Part shown: piece after piece, positions 18,170 to 28,439 of the stretch
Position numbering within the stretch: the first letter of the stretch is position 1
Layout of the letters: the number at the start of each line of letters is the position of its first letter
Source of the DNA: Mycolicibacterium sediminis
GTDB lineage: Bacteria > Actinomycetota > Actinomycetes > Mycobacteriales > Mycobacteriaceae
NCBI RefSeq assembly: GCF_010731735.1
Contig: NZ_AP022588.1
Span: 496,001-560,000, forward strand
DNA: 64,000 bases
Direction: 5' to 3'
Notes under the pieces: generated by a model
The model's database searches: none
Told to the model about the DNA's origin: nothing
The model's input: the letters and a program-made list of their open reading frames with translations, nothing else
Position numbers and translations under genes: made by a program

Positions 18170-19549
18170 GTGACTGTTGCATCGATCGACGCGCAGTCGG
18201 CCCACGCACGAGGCGTGGAGAGACTGCTCAAGAGCTACCGGGCCATCCCTCGCGACGCGACGGTCAGGCTGGCCAAGTCGACGTCGAATCTCTTCCGAGC
18301 CCGCGCCAAGGCGACCGTCAAGGGCCTCGACACGTCGGGGCTGACCGGGGTCATCTCGGTGGATCCCGGCGCCCGCACCGCGGACGTGGCCGGGATGTGC
18401 ACCTACGAGGACCTGGTGGCCGCGACCCTGCCGTACGGCCTGTGCCCGCTGGTCGTGCCCCAGCTGAAGACCATCACCCTCGGCGGCGCGGTGACGGGAC
18501 TCGGCATCGAGTCGGCGTCGTTCCGCAACGGACTGCCCCACGAGTCGGTCCTCGAGATGGACGTCCTCACGGGCACCGGCGAGATCGTGACGGCGTCGCG
18601 GGAGCAGAACTCCGATCTGTTCCGCGCGTTCCCGAATTCCTATGGAACGTTGGGGTACTCGGTGCGACTGAAGATCGAACTGGAGGAGGTCCGGCCGTTC
18701 GTCGCGCTGCGTCACCTCCGGTTCTCCTCGCTCGTCGAGATGGTGGCGACGATGGACGGCATCGTCGAGACGGGCGCCATCGACGGCACCCCCGTCGACT
18801 ACCTGGACGGCGTCGTGTTCAGCGCCGACGAGAGCTACCTCACCCTCGGGTTCCGCACCGGCACAACGGGACCGGTCAGCGACTACACCGGCCAGGACGT
18901 CTACTACCGCTCGATCCAGCACGACTCCGGCGTCACGCACGACCGGCTCACCATCCACGACTACCTGTGGCGGTGGGACACCGACTGGTTCTGGTGCTCA
19001 AGGGCATTCGGCGCGCAGAACCCGACGATCCGCCGACTGTGGCCGCGGCGCTACCGACGCAGCGCGTTCTACTGGAAGCTCATCGGATACGACCAGCGGT
19101 TCGGCATCGCCGACCGCATCGAGAAGCGCAACGGCAGACCCATACGCGAGCGGGTCGTCCAGGACGTCGAGGTACCCATCGGCCGGACGGTCGAATTCCT
19201 CGACTGGTTCCTCGCGAACGTGCCGATCGAGCCGATCTGGTTGTGCCCGTTGCGGTTGCGTGACGACGCCGGATGGCCGCTCTACCCCATCCGCCCGCAC
19301 CACACCTACGTCAACATCGGCTTCTGGTCCTCGGTCCCGGTCGGGCCCGACGAGGGGCACACCAACAAGCTGATCGAACGCGCGGTCAGCGACCTCGAGG
19401 GGCACAAGTCGCTTTACTCGGACGCCTACTACTCGAAAGAGGAGTTTGACGTGCTGTACGGCGGGGAGAGGTACAGGACCGTCAAGAAGGCCTACGATCC
19501 CGACTCGCGGCTCTTGGATCTGTACGCCAAGGCGGTGCAGCGACGATGA
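18170..19549 (+). CDS. bfaA: FAD-binding oxidoreductase of 10-methyl fatty acid synthesis
   Basis: The product is 459 residues with an N-terminal FAD_binding_4 (PCMH) domain. The signatures are [52 protein letters not shown] in the first 130 residues and [16 protein letters not shown]. The C-terminus is DHCR24-like, including [15 protein letters not shown]. It corresponds to Rv3719. Homologues paired with the methyltransferase encoded next door were shown to convert oleate to 10-methylstearate (tuberculostearic acid): the methyltransferase adds a methylene and this protein reduces it. They are named BfaA/BfaB or TmsA/TmsB. The 28-bp gap to the methyltransferase indicates one transcript. Confidence 0.88.
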   Translation: MTVASIDAQSAHARGVERLLKSYRAIPRDATVRLAKSTSNLFRARAKATVKGLDTSGLTGVISVDPGARTADVAGMCTYEDLVAATLPYGLCPLVVPQLKTITLGGAVTGLGIESASFRNGLPHESVLEMDVLTGTGEIVTASREQNSDLFRAFPNSYGTLGYSVRLKIELEEVRPFVALRHLRFSSLVEMVATMDGIVETGAIDGTPVDYLDGVVFSADESYLTLGFRTGTTGPVSDYTGQDVYYRSIQHDSGVTHDRLTIHDYLWRWDTDWFWCSRAFGAQNPTIRRLWPRRYRRSAFYWKLIGYDQRFGIADRIEKRNGRPIRERVVQDVEVPIGRTVEFLDWFLANVPIEPIWLCPLRLRDDAGWPLYPIRPHHTYVNIGFWSSVPVGPDEGHTNKLIERAVSDLEGHKSLYSDAYYSKEEFDVLYGGERYRTVKKAYDPDSRLLDLYAKAVQRR

Positions 19550-19577
19550 GCACGGACGCGATGACCAAAGGAACCGG

Positions 19578-20888
19578 ATGACGACCTATAAGGATCGACT
19601 CGGGGCGGGGACCGGCAAGCTCACCCTCGCCGAGATCCTCGAGATCATGGCGGGCGACGACCTGCCGGTGAAGTTCACGGCCTATGACGGCAGCTCGGCA
19701 GGGCCGGACGGTGCGGCGATCAGCATCGACCTGCTGACACCGCGAGGCACCACCTACATCGCCACCGCTCCGGGTGAACTCGGCCTGGTCCGCGCCTACG
19801 TGTCCGGCGACGTCGAGATGCTGGGCGCCCATCCCGGAGATCCCTACGACCTGCTCGTCACGCTGGCCGACAAGCTGAACTTCAAGCGGCCCTCGCCCCG
19901 GGTGCTCGCCAACGTCGTGCGGTCCATCGGCTTCGAGCATTTGAAGCCGATCGCGCCGCCGCCGCAGGAGACCGTGCCACGCTGGCGTCGGATCGCGGAA
20001 GGGTTGCGGCACAGCAAGTCTCGCGACGCCGATGCCATCGAACACCACTACGACGTCTCGAACGCGTTCTACGAGATGGTCCTCGGTCCGTCGATGACGT
20101 ACACGTGCGCGTGCTATTCGGACGCCGACACCTCACTAGAAGAGGCGCAGGAGAACAAGTACCGCCTGGTGTTCGAGAAGCTGCGCCTCCAGCCAGGTGA
20201 CAGGTTGCTCGACGTCGGATGCGGCTGGGGCGGCATGGTCCGCTACGCCGCACGGCAGGGCGTCAACGTCATCGGCGTGACGCTGTCCAAGCAGCAGGCC
20301 GAATGGGCACAGAAGGCGATCGCCGAGCAGGGACTGTCCGCGCTGGCGGAGGTCCGGCACTGCGACTACCGCGACGTCCGCGAGAGCGGGTTCGACGCGG
20401 TGTCCTCCATCGGCCTGACCGAGCACATCGGGGTTGGCAACTACCCGTCGTACTTCACGTTCCTGAAGTCCCGGCTACGGACGGGCGGGCTGCTCCTCAA
20501 CCACAGCATCACCCGCCCCGACAACCGCTCGGGGGCTGCCGCCAAGGGGTTCATCGACCGGTACGTGTTCCCGGACGGCGAGCTGACCGGCTCGGGCCGT
20601 CTCATCACCGAGGCACAGGACGCCGGACTCGAGGTGGTGCACGAGGAGAACCTGCGCCACCACTACGCGATGACGCTCCGCGACTGGTGCCGCAACCTGG
20701 TCGAGAACTGGGACGCCGCGGTCGCGGAGGTCGGACTGCCCACCGCGAAGGTCTGGGGCCTGTACATGGCCGGCTCCCGACTGGGCTTCGAGGTGAACGT
20801 CATTCAGTTGCACCAGATCCTGGCCGTCAAGGTCGATGAGAAGGGCGGCGACGGCGGTCTGCCGCTGCGGCCGTGGTGGACCGCCTAG
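19578..20888 (+). CDS. bfaB: SAM-dependent fatty-acyl methyltransferase (cyclopropane synthase family)
   Basis: A 436-residue member of the CFA/mycolic methyltransferase superfamily, corresponding to Rv3720. A ~120-residue N-terminal SCP2-like region precedes the catalytic domain. SAM motif I is RLLDVGCGWGGMVRYAA near residue 213. Also visible are EHHYDVSNAFYEMVLGPSMTYTCACY, GVTLSKQQAEWA, LTEHIGVGNYPSYF and HHYAMTLRDWCRNL. It is predicted to methylate the oleoyl chain to a 10-methylene intermediate with the upstream FAD protein. AAGGAA lies 4 nt before the ATG. The stop overlaps the convergent dnaZX gene. Confidence 0.9.
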   Translation: MTTYKDRLGAGTGKLTLAEILEIMAGDDLPVKFTAYDGSSAGPDGAAISIDLLTPRGTTYIATAPGELGLVRAYVSGDVEMLGAHPGDPYDLLVTLADKLNFKRPSPRVLANVVRSIGFEHLKPIAPPPQETVPRWRRIAEGLRHSKSRDADAIEHHYDVSNAFYEMVLGPSMTYTCACYSDADTSLEEAQENKYRLVFEKLRLQPGDRLLDVGCGWGGMVRYAARQGVNVIGVTLSKQQAEWAQKAIAEQGLSALAEVRHCDYRDVRESGFDAVSSIGLTEHIGVGNYPSYFTFLKSRLRTGGLLLNHSITRPDNRSGAAAKGFIDRYVFPDGELTGSGRLITEAQDAGLEVVHEENLRHHYAMTLRDWCRNLVENWDAAVAEVGLPTAKVWGLYMAGSRLGFEVNVIQLHQILAVKVDEKGGDGGLPLRPWWTA

Positions 20889-22906
20889 CGGTTCTCGATG
20901 GGACGGGCGCCCAGCTCGTTCTGCAGTAGCTCGAGTGCGACCTCCTCGGGGTCGCGCCGGGGCGCCGGGTCCTCCCGCTGCGCCTCGGCGAGCATGCTCT
21001 CCTCGTCTTCGACGTCGGGTGGCGGCGCCATGGGAACGTCCCCTGCCCGCTGCGCCCGCGGATCCGGATTGCCGACGGGAGTGCCCGCCTCGCAACGGAT
21101 GTTCCAGTTCACGCCGAGTGCGTCCTTGAGTGCGTCGCGGATGATCTCGACGTTGCGCTGCTCGTTGAGTCGCTTGGCCAGCGGACCCGAGACGTGGCTC
21201 AGCACCAGCGTGTCCTTCTCGACGGCGACGACGATCGCCCCGTCGAGCATGACGTCGGTGGGTCGCCTGCGTTCGCGCACCTTCTCCCGCACCGTGGTCC
21301 ACAGACTGCGGACGGTGGCGGCGTCCGGCTGGCCTGCGGCGGGCACGTGCGCCGCTGCGGGTGCCACGGGCTCCGGCCGGGAAGGCGGGGCCGGGTCGAC
21401 GCGCGGACGCTCGACGGGCGGAGTCGGCTCGGGGGCTCGCTCCACGGGGCGCACGGCCGGTTCGGGGGCTCGCTCCACGGGGGCGGGGCGTTCCACCGGC
21501 GCGGGCCGCTCGACGGGTTCGGGCCGCGGCGGCGGGGCCGCGACCGGTTCGGCGGGCGCCGGCGCGGCGGCGACCTGCGAGACGGGGACCGGGACGGGTG
21601 GCAGCGGCGGAATCGCGGCGGCGGGTGGTGGCGCGGCTGCGGGCGCGGATTCGGGTGCGGCGGGCTCGACCTGACTCCGGCGGGCGAACTGCTTGGAGGG
21701 CGCGGGTGCCGACGTGGCCCCGGACTGGGCGGCCTCGCCCGCGGGAATGGACACGTCGAGCCTCATCTCGAGGCGTTCGATGCGTTGCAGCAGAGCGGAT
21801 TCCGTGTCGCTGGCGGAGGGGAGCAGCAGTCGCGCGCAGACCACCTCGAGGAGCAGTCTCGGCGCCGTCGCGCCTCGCATCTCGCCGAGCCCGGCGTGCA
21901 CCACCTCGGCGTAGCGGGCCAGCGTCGCCGCGCCGAGCCGGTCGGCCTGGCTGCGCATGCGCTCGAGCGCGTCGGCGGGGGCGTCGACCACGCCGCGCGC
22001 CGCGGCATCCGGCACGGCCTGCAGGATGATCAGGTCACGGAAGCGGTCGAGGAGATCGGTGGCGAACCGTCGGGGATCGTGCCCGGCGTCGATCACCGCT
22101 TCGACGGCACCGAACAGCGCGGCGGCGTCGCCGGCGGCCAGCGCGTCGACGGCCTCGTCGATGAGCGCCATGTCGGTGGCACCGAGCAGCGAGAGTGCGC
22201 TCGCGTAGTCGACGCGATTGCCGCGGGCGCCGGCGAGGAGTTGGTCGAGCACCGACAGGGTGTCGCGTGGCGAGCCGCCGCCGGCCCTGATCACCAGGGG
22301 GTACACGGCGTCGTCGACGACCACGTCCTCCTGGGCGCAGATCTTCTCGACGAGGCCGCGCATGGTCTTCGGAGCCAGCAGCCGGAACGGGTAGTGATGC
22401 GTCCGGGACCGGATGGTCGTGAGGACCTTCTCCGGCTCGGTGGTCGCGAACACGAAGATGAGGTGGTCCGGCGGCTCCTCGACGATCTTCAGCAGGGCGT
22501 TGAAGGCCTGCGGCGTCACCATGTGCGCCTCGTCGATGATGAAGATGCGGTACCGCGACTCTGCGGGCGCGTAGAAGGCGCGATCGCGCAGTTCGCGGGC
22601 GTCGTCGACGCCGTTGTGGCTGGCGGCGTCCAATTCGGTGACGTCGAGGTTGCCCGGCCCGTTGGGTGCAAGGGCCACGCAGGACCCGCAGACTCCGCAG
22701 GGCGTGGGCGTCGGCCCCTTCTCGCAGTTCAGCGAGCGGGCCATGATGCGGGCGGACGACGTCTTGCCGCAGCCGCGAGGCCCGGAGAACAGGTAGGCGT
22801 GGTTGATGCGTCCCGCAGTCAGCGCGTTCGACAGTGGCTCGGTGACGTGTTCCTGCCCGACGACCTCGGCGAGCGACGAAGGTCGGTACTTGCGGTAGAG
22901 AGCCAC
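20885..22906 (-). CDS. dnaX: DNA polymerase III subunit gamma/tau
   Basis: The clamp-loader ATPase; the protein is 673 residues. Walker A is GPRGCGKTSSARI (residues ~43-55), the zinc module is CGVCGSC with an upstream Cys, and Walker B is IFIIDEAHM near residue 125. Sensor motif ATTEPEKVLTTIRSRT follows. Domain III ends near residue 370, followed by a ~150-residue Pro/Ala/Glu linker with imperfect repeats (PAPVERPAPVERAPEPAV...), then a tau-type C-terminal domain. TAACCT lies 6 nt before the GTG start, so the message is probably leaderless. I saw no poly-A slippage heptamer of the E. coli dnaX type. Confidence 0.96.
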   Translation of the reverse strand: MALYRKYRPSSLAEVVGQEHVTEPLSNALTAGRINHAYLFSGPRGCGKTSSARIMARSLNCEKGPTPTPCGVCGSCVALAPNGPGNLDVTELDAASHNGVDDARELRDRAFYAPAESRYRIFIIDEAHMVTPQAFNALLKIVEEPPDHLIFVFATTEPEKVLTTIRSRTHHYPFRLLAPKTMRGLVEKICAQEDVVVDDAVYPLVIRAGGGSPRDTLSVLDQLLAGARGNRVDYASALSLLGATDMALIDEAVDALAAGDAAALFGAVEAVIDAGHDPRRFATDLLDRFRDLIILQAVPDAAARGVVDAPADALERMRSQADRLGAATLARYAEVVHAGLGEMRGATAPRLLLEVVCARLLLPSASDTESALLQRIERLEMRLDVSIPAGEAAQSGATSAPAPSKQFARRSQVEPAAPESAPAAAPPPAAAIPPLPPVPVPVSQVAAAPAPAEPVAAPPPRPEPVERPAPVERPAPVERAPEPAVRPVERAPEPTPPVERPRVDPAPPSRPEPVAPAAAHVPAAGQPDAATVRSLWTTVREKVRERRRPTDVMLDGAIVVAVEKDTLVLSHVSGPLAKRLNEQRNVEIIRDALKDALGVNWNIRCEAGTPVGNPDPRAQRAGDVPMAPPPDVEDEESMLAEAQREDPAPRRDPEEVALELLQNELGARPIENR

Positions 22907-22954
22907 GGGGGTCAGGTTACCGAGTCGCGCCGACGATGCCGCCCCGGCGACTGA

Positions 22955-24502
<1,548 letters not shown>

Positions 24503-24516
24503 CTACCATTGCCCGC

Positions 24517-24602
24517 GGAGGATTCGCCTAGTGGCCTATGGCGCTCGCCTGGAACGCGGGTTGGGTTAATAGCCCTCAGGGGTTCAAATCCCCTATCCTC
24601 CG
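24517..24602 (+). tRNA. tRNA-Ser (anticodon GGA)
   Basis: Acceptor arm GGAGGAT (24517-24523) pairs with ATCCTCC (24595-24601), with discriminator G at 24602. The anticodon stem CTCGC/GCGGG encloses the loop CTGGAAC, giving anticodon GGA for UCC/UCU serine codons. A long type-II variable arm is followed by the T arm AGGGG-TTCAAAT-CCCCT. CCA is not encoded. TACCAT at 24504-24509 is a plausible -10 box 7 nt before the tRNA. Confidence 0.95.
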
Positions 24603-24683
24603 CAGTCGGGTCCGAGGTGCGACCGGTGAACGTCAGTCCGGTCGCCCCTCGGCCCCCGCACATCACCGAACTCGAGGAGGAGT

Positions 24684-25514
24684 ATGCGGCGCTGGATCGC
24701 GATCCTGTGGCACGCATCGTTCCTGCTCATCGCTGGTGGTCTCTACTTCTTCTTCGTTCTGCCGCGGTGGTTCGAGCTGCTGGGCGACTGGTCCACTACG
24801 CTCGGCACCTCGATGCGGATCGTGTGCGGGCTCCTGGTCGCCCTGGCCGCGCTGCCCGTGGTGTTCACCTGGCTACGGACCCGCAAGCCCGAGTACGGCA
24901 CCCCGCAGTTGGCGTTGAACCTTCGGACGGCGTCGATCGGGCTGCACGTGCTGGCCGGCGTCCTGATCGTGGGGACCGCGGTCAGTGAGATCTGGCTGAA
25001 CCTCGACGACGTCGGCCAGTGGCTGTTCGGCATCTACGGCGCGGCCGCCGCGGTGGCCCTGCTGGGCGCGTTCGCCTTCTACCTCGCGTTCGCCGCCGAG
25101 CTTCCGCCGCCGCCGCCCAAGCCGCTGAAGTCGTCGACCCAGACCCGTCGTCGCGGACGCGGCAAGGCGACCGAGACCGAGACCGACGACGCCGACGAGT
25201 CGCAGGTCGATGCAGCGGATACGGTCGAGGTCATCGAGGCGGACGGGGTTGCGGTCGACGAGACCACCACCGAGACCGTGCACGCCAGCCAGACCGCCAC
25301 CGCCGACGAGACCGAACCTGCGTCCGATGTGACTGCTGCTTCGGATGAGGTGACGACCGTCTCAGACGGTAACGCCGAGGAAACCGCCGACGACAAAGAC
25401 TCCGAGGAGAATGACTCCGAGGAGAACGGGAAGCTGCGCAACCGTCGTCCGGCAGGAAAGTCCTCGTCACGGCTGTTTCGTCGCTCACGCGGCGGGGTAG
25501 CCCTCGACGACTGA
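24684..25514 (+). CDS. LucA-like membrane protein (Rv3723 position)
   Basis: A 276-residue protein with four transmembrane helices in the first ~140 residues: WIAILWHASFLLIAGGLYFFFVLP, MRIVCGLLVALAALPVVFTWL, IGLHVLAGVLIVGTAV and FGIYGAAAAVALLGAFAFYLAFA. A Pro patch and a long cytoplasmic tail follow, rich in Asp, Glu and Thr, ending in a basic RRRGV-type segment. By position and topology it matches Rv3723/LucA, which in M. tuberculosis stabilises Mce fatty-acid and cholesterol importers. GAGGAGG precedes the ATG at 24684. The tail is highly acidic and low-complexity. Confidence 0.8.
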   Translation: MRRWIAILWHASFLLIAGGLYFFFVLPRWFELLGDWSTTLGTSMRIVCGLLVALAALPVVFTWLRTRKPEYGTPQLALNLRTASIGLHVLAGVLIVGTAVSEIWLNLDDVGQWLFGIYGAAAAVALLGAFAFYLAFAAELPPPPPKPLKSSTQTRRRGRGKATETETDDADESQVDAADTVEVIEADGVAVDETTTETVHASQTATADETEPASDVTAASDEVTTVSDGNAEETADDKDSEENDSEENGKLRNRRPAGKSSSRLFRRSRGGVALDD

Positions 25515-25591
25515 ACAGCTGGGCACGTTTCGCCGTCAGCTGGCCGTCTCCAAGACACGAGGGACGGATTCCACTGAGGTGAAGGCGGCGC

Positions 25592-26614
25592 ATGGCTAGG
25601 TTCCTTTACCGATCGCGGATCGTCCTCGCGGCTGCGATGGCATCGACGATCTCGATCGCCGTGCCCGCGCCGGCGCAGGCCGAACCGGCAGACCTCACGT
25701 CTGCGATCGCCTCCGTCGAGCCGGCGGTCGTCCGGATCGACACCACGATCAACTACCAGCAGGCCATCGGCAGTGGCACGGGAGTCGTCATCGACCCGAA
25801 CGGTGCCGTGCTGACCAACTTCCACGTTGTCGGCGGCGCCGACACCGTGACGGCCATGGTCGCCGGTAGGCCCTACCCGGCCGACCTGATCGGTTACAGC
25901 CGCTCCAAGGACATCGCCGTACTGCAGTTGCGCGGTGCGGGCGGACTCCCGGCTGCCCCCATCGGCGATTCGTCGGCGCTCGCCACCGGCGAACCGGTCG
26001 TCGCGCTCGGCAACGCGCGCGGCAGTGGCAGCCCGCTCACCAACGAGGCGGGCACGGTCACCGGTTTCGGCCGGACCATCAGCGCCAAGGACGAACTCAC
26101 CGGCAGCTTCGAGCAGATGACGGGACTCATCGAGTTCGCGGCACCCGTGCGACCGGGAGACTCCGGCGGCCCGCTGGTCAACTCCGCCGGACAGGTGGTC
26201 GGCGTGACGACGGCCGCCACGGTCAACTTCCGCATGGGGCCCGGCGGCGCCGGCTTCGCGATCCCCATCAAGGACGCTCTGGGAATCGCGGCGCAGATCC
26301 GGGCCGGCGCACGGTCGGACGGGATTCACATCGGTCCGCCGACGCTCCTCGGCGTCGGCGTCAGCACCGCCGATCAGGAGGAGAGCGTGCCCGGCGTCAT
26401 CATCCGCGAGGTCATCCGCGGTGGACCGGCGGAGGCCGCTGGACTGCTCGACGGGGACGTGCTGGTGAGCATCGATGGCGAGCAGGTCGGTTCGGCCACC
26501 AAGCTGACCGATGTGCTCGACCGGCACTACGCCGGCGACGTGGTCGACCTCGTCTGGGTCGACCGGGCCGGCCGCCAGCTCAACGGCAAGGCGACGCTGG
26601 TCTCGGGTCCGTAG
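25592..26614 (+). CDS. Secreted trypsin-like serine protease with PDZ domain (PepA/HtrA type)
   Basis: The product is 340 residues. A signal peptide ending near residue 31 (APAQA-EP) is followed by an HtrA-like protease domain. The catalytic triad is visible as His in TNFHVVGG, Asp in SKDIAVLQL and Ser in PGDSGGPL. A PDZ domain occupies the last ~90 residues (GVIIREVIRGGPAEAAGLLDGDVLVSI). The domain order and size match mycobacterial PepA (Mtb32A family). GAGGTGAAGG precedes the ATG at 25592. In M. tuberculosis the equivalent location holds cutinase-like cut5, so this gene is a local difference. Confidence 0.93.
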   Translation: MARFLYRSRIVLAAAMASTISIAVPAPAQAEPADLTSAIASVEPAVVRIDTTINYQQAIGSGTGVVIDPNGAVLTNFHVVGGADTVTAMVAGRPYPADLIGYSRSKDIAVLQLRGAGGLPAAPIGDSSALATGEPVVALGNARGSGSPLTNEAGTVTGFGRTISAKDELTGSFEQMTGLIEFAAPVRPGDSGGPLVNSAGQVVGVTTAATVNFRMGPGGAGFAIPIKDALGIAAQIRAGARSDGIHIGPPTLLGVGVSTADQEESVPGVIIREVIRGGPAEAAGLLDGDVLVSIDGEQVGSATKLTDVLDRHYAGDVVDLVWVDRAGRQLNGKATLVSGP

Positions 26615-26653
26615 ATCTTTCCGATTCCGGGACGACCACCCGTGCCGCATCCT

Positions 26654-26659
26654 TATGCT
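26654..26659 (+). promoter_or_regulatory. -10 box of leaderless oxidoreductase transcript
   Basis: TATGCT is followed by 6 nt and then the GTG at 26666, supporting that start over the in-frame upstream GTG. Confidence 0.45.
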
Positions 26660-26665
26660 GAGCGA

Positions 26666-27730
26666 GTGCCAAACACCTCACCTCTACGGGTCGTCCAGTG
26701 GACGACGGGCAACGTCGGCAAGAGTTCGGTCGCTGCCATCGCCAACAATGCCGGCCTCGAACTGGTCGGCGTCTACGCCTGGTCGCCCGAGAAGGTCGGC
26801 CGGGATGCGGGCGAACTGGCGGGCATCGGTCCCCTCGGCGTCGCCGCCACGAACGACGTCGACGCACTCCTCGCGCTCAAGCCCGACTGCGTCGTCTACA
26901 ACCCCATGTGGATCGACGTCGACGAACTCGTCACGATCCTGTCCGCCGGCGTGAACGTCGTCGCGACCGCGTCGTTCATCACCGGTCACAACCAGGGCTC
27001 CGGGCGTGACCGCATCGCCGAGGCCTGCGCACGCGGCGGATCCACCATGTTCGGGTCGGGCATCAGCCCCGGCTACATCAACTTGCTGGCAATCCTGGCG
27101 GCGAGCATCTGCGACCGCGTCGACCGGGTCACGATCAACGAAGCCGCGGACACAACGTTCTACGACTCTCCCGCCACCGAGAAGCCCGTCGGATTCGGCC
27201 AGCCGATCGACAGTCCGGATCTGCAGGCGATGGCCGCACAGGGCACCGGGGTCTTCGGAGAGGCGGTCCGGTTGATCGGCGACGCGCTCGGCGTCGAACT
27301 CGACGAGGTCCGCTGTGACAGCGAGTTCGCGCAGACCACCGAGGACCTCGATCTCGGTTCGTGGACGATCCCAGCAGGCTGCGTGGCCGGCGTCCACGCC
27401 AGCTGGAAGGGCATCGTTGCAGGCAAGACGATCGTCGAGTGCAACCTGAAGTGGCGCAAGGGCCAGACGCTGGAGCCCGACTGGAAGATCGAGCAGGACG
27501 GGTGGGTGCTCCAGGTCGACGGCAGGCCGACGGTGAAGAACGTCATCAGCTTCCTGCCCCCGCCGGACTTCGAGGCGACCACCCTCGAGGAGTTCATGGT
27601 GCTCGGCCACATCATGACCGCCATGCCCGCCATCAACGCGATCTCCGCCGTCGTCGCGGCACCGCCAGGCATCGCCACCTACGCCGATCTGCCTCTCACA
27701 CTTCCGCGGGGCGTGGTCGCCGTCGGCTAA
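26666..27730 (+). CDS. Rossmann-fold dehydrogenase, diaminopentanoate-dehydrogenase-like
   Basis: A 354-residue NAD(P)H-dependent oxidoreductase of the dihydrodipicolinate-reductase-like family common in mycobacteria. It has the N-terminal WTTGNVGKSSVAAIA nucleotide loop and VGVYAWSPEKVGRDAGELAG. KPDCVVYNPMWID and a central NVVATASFITGHN plus GSGISPGYIN motif follow. The C-terminal domain is beta-rich. The family includes 2,4-diaminopentanoate dehydrogenase, but most mycobacterial members are uncharacterised. A -10 box 6 nt upstream fixes the GTG start. The gene stands alone, with 51 bp upstream and 113 bp downstream. Confidence 0.8.
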   Translation: MPNTSPLRVVQWTTGNVGKSSVAAIANNAGLELVGVYAWSPEKVGRDAGELAGIGPLGVAATNDVDALLALKPDCVVYNPMWIDVDELVTILSAGVNVVATASFITGHNQGSGRDRIAEACARGGSTMFGSGISPGYINLLAILAASICDRVDRVTINEAADTTFYDSPATEKPVGFGQPIDSPDLQAMAAQGTGVFGEAVRLIGDALGVELDEVRCDSEFAQTTEDLDLGSWTIPAGCVAGVHASWKGIVAGKTIVECNLKWRKGQTLEPDWKIEQDGWVLQVDGRPTVKNVISFLPPPDFEATTLEEFMVLGHIMTAMPAINAISAVVAAPPGIATYADLPLTLPRGVVAVG

Positions 27731-27843
27731 CACCCTCCGGGTAGCGAGCGCCTCGACGACCGACCCGGCCCTCCGCCCGGGCTTCGCCAAATGACGTTTG
27801 CTTGCGGCAAACCGCGCTACATTGACGTCAACGACAATGAGCG

Positions 27844-28131
27844 ATGAGGGGTATCGGCGTGATCGCGACGTGGGCGGTGGCCTATCTGGGAGTGTGGCTG
27901 ATCACTGCCATCGCTGCCTTCGTAGCCGCACGTCATCTGGGTGATCACCAACTTCCCTGGGCTCAGACACTGGTGCTCAGCTTCCTGGCGGGAGCCGTCT
28001 GGCCTCTCCTCGTCATCGGCGCCCTGGAACTCACCTCGGTGGCTGCGCTCTCCAAGGCGATGTCGCGGCACGCGACGCGGGATCACGCGGACGAGGCGCA
28101 CGCCTCGACCGACGTCCTGACCCTCGGCTGA
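27844..28131 (+). CDS. Small two-helix membrane protein, unknown
   Basis: A 95-residue protein with two strong hydrophobic segments, VIATWAVAYLGVWLITAIAAFVAA (residues ~6-29) and TLVLSFLAGAVWPLLVIGALEL (~42-63). A hydrophilic His/Asp-rich tail follows. GACAAT lies 5 nt before the ATG, consistent with a leaderless start. I do not recognise a family. The gene converges on the PGRS-like gene across a 308-bp gap. Confidence 0.6.
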   Translation: MRGIGVIATWAVAYLGVWLITAIAAFVAARHLGDHQLPWAQTLVLSFLAGAVWPLLVIGALELTSVAALSKAMSRHATRDHADEAHASTDVLTLG

Positions 28132-28439
28132 CCGCCCGCCCGGGCGGCGTGAACCAGCGTCGCCGCAGCTTCTCGCACCCGCTGCCTGTGCTGCCGGCCC
28201 GCTCGGCGTCTAGCAGTAGCTCCCTACGGTTGGCCATGCGCGAACGGCCATTCGTGGGTTCATGGCCCCACCATGTCGATGACCCGCCACCGCAGCGCCC
28301 CGCGCCGCAGCGGTGGTGGGTACGTCACGTACCCACCACCAACAGCCATTCGCGCCATTGAGGCGACGATGGCGGTAGCTCACGCCCAGCTAGACGCGGC
28401 GCTGCGGCTCGGGACGAGAGGCTTCAGAACCCCGTTCGA
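28132..28439. other. Intergenic gap with perfect palindrome (terminator-like)
   Basis: This 308-bp gap lies between two convergent genes. It holds a 13-bp perfect inverted repeat, GGTGGTGGGTACG (28312-28324) and CGTACCCACCACC (28328-28340), with a 3-nt loop: a likely bidirectional terminator. I see no convincing gene; the short open frame at 28149-28361 has no protein-like composition. Confidence 0.5.
28312..28340. terminator. Bidirectional hairpin terminator between convergent genes
   Basis: A 13-bp perfect stem with a 3-nt loop lies 100 bp from the end of the frame-restored PGRS-like gene and 180 bp from the end of the small membrane protein. There is no U-tract. Confidence 0.45.

Noticed and set aside
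20885..22906. Programmed frameshift in dnaX
   Set aside because: I found no A-rich slippery heptamer; the gene reads through to a normal tau-type end.
28149..28361. Seventy-codon frame in the convergent gap
   Set aside because: No ribosome site, low-complexity composition and it contains the perfect palindrome; not protein-like.
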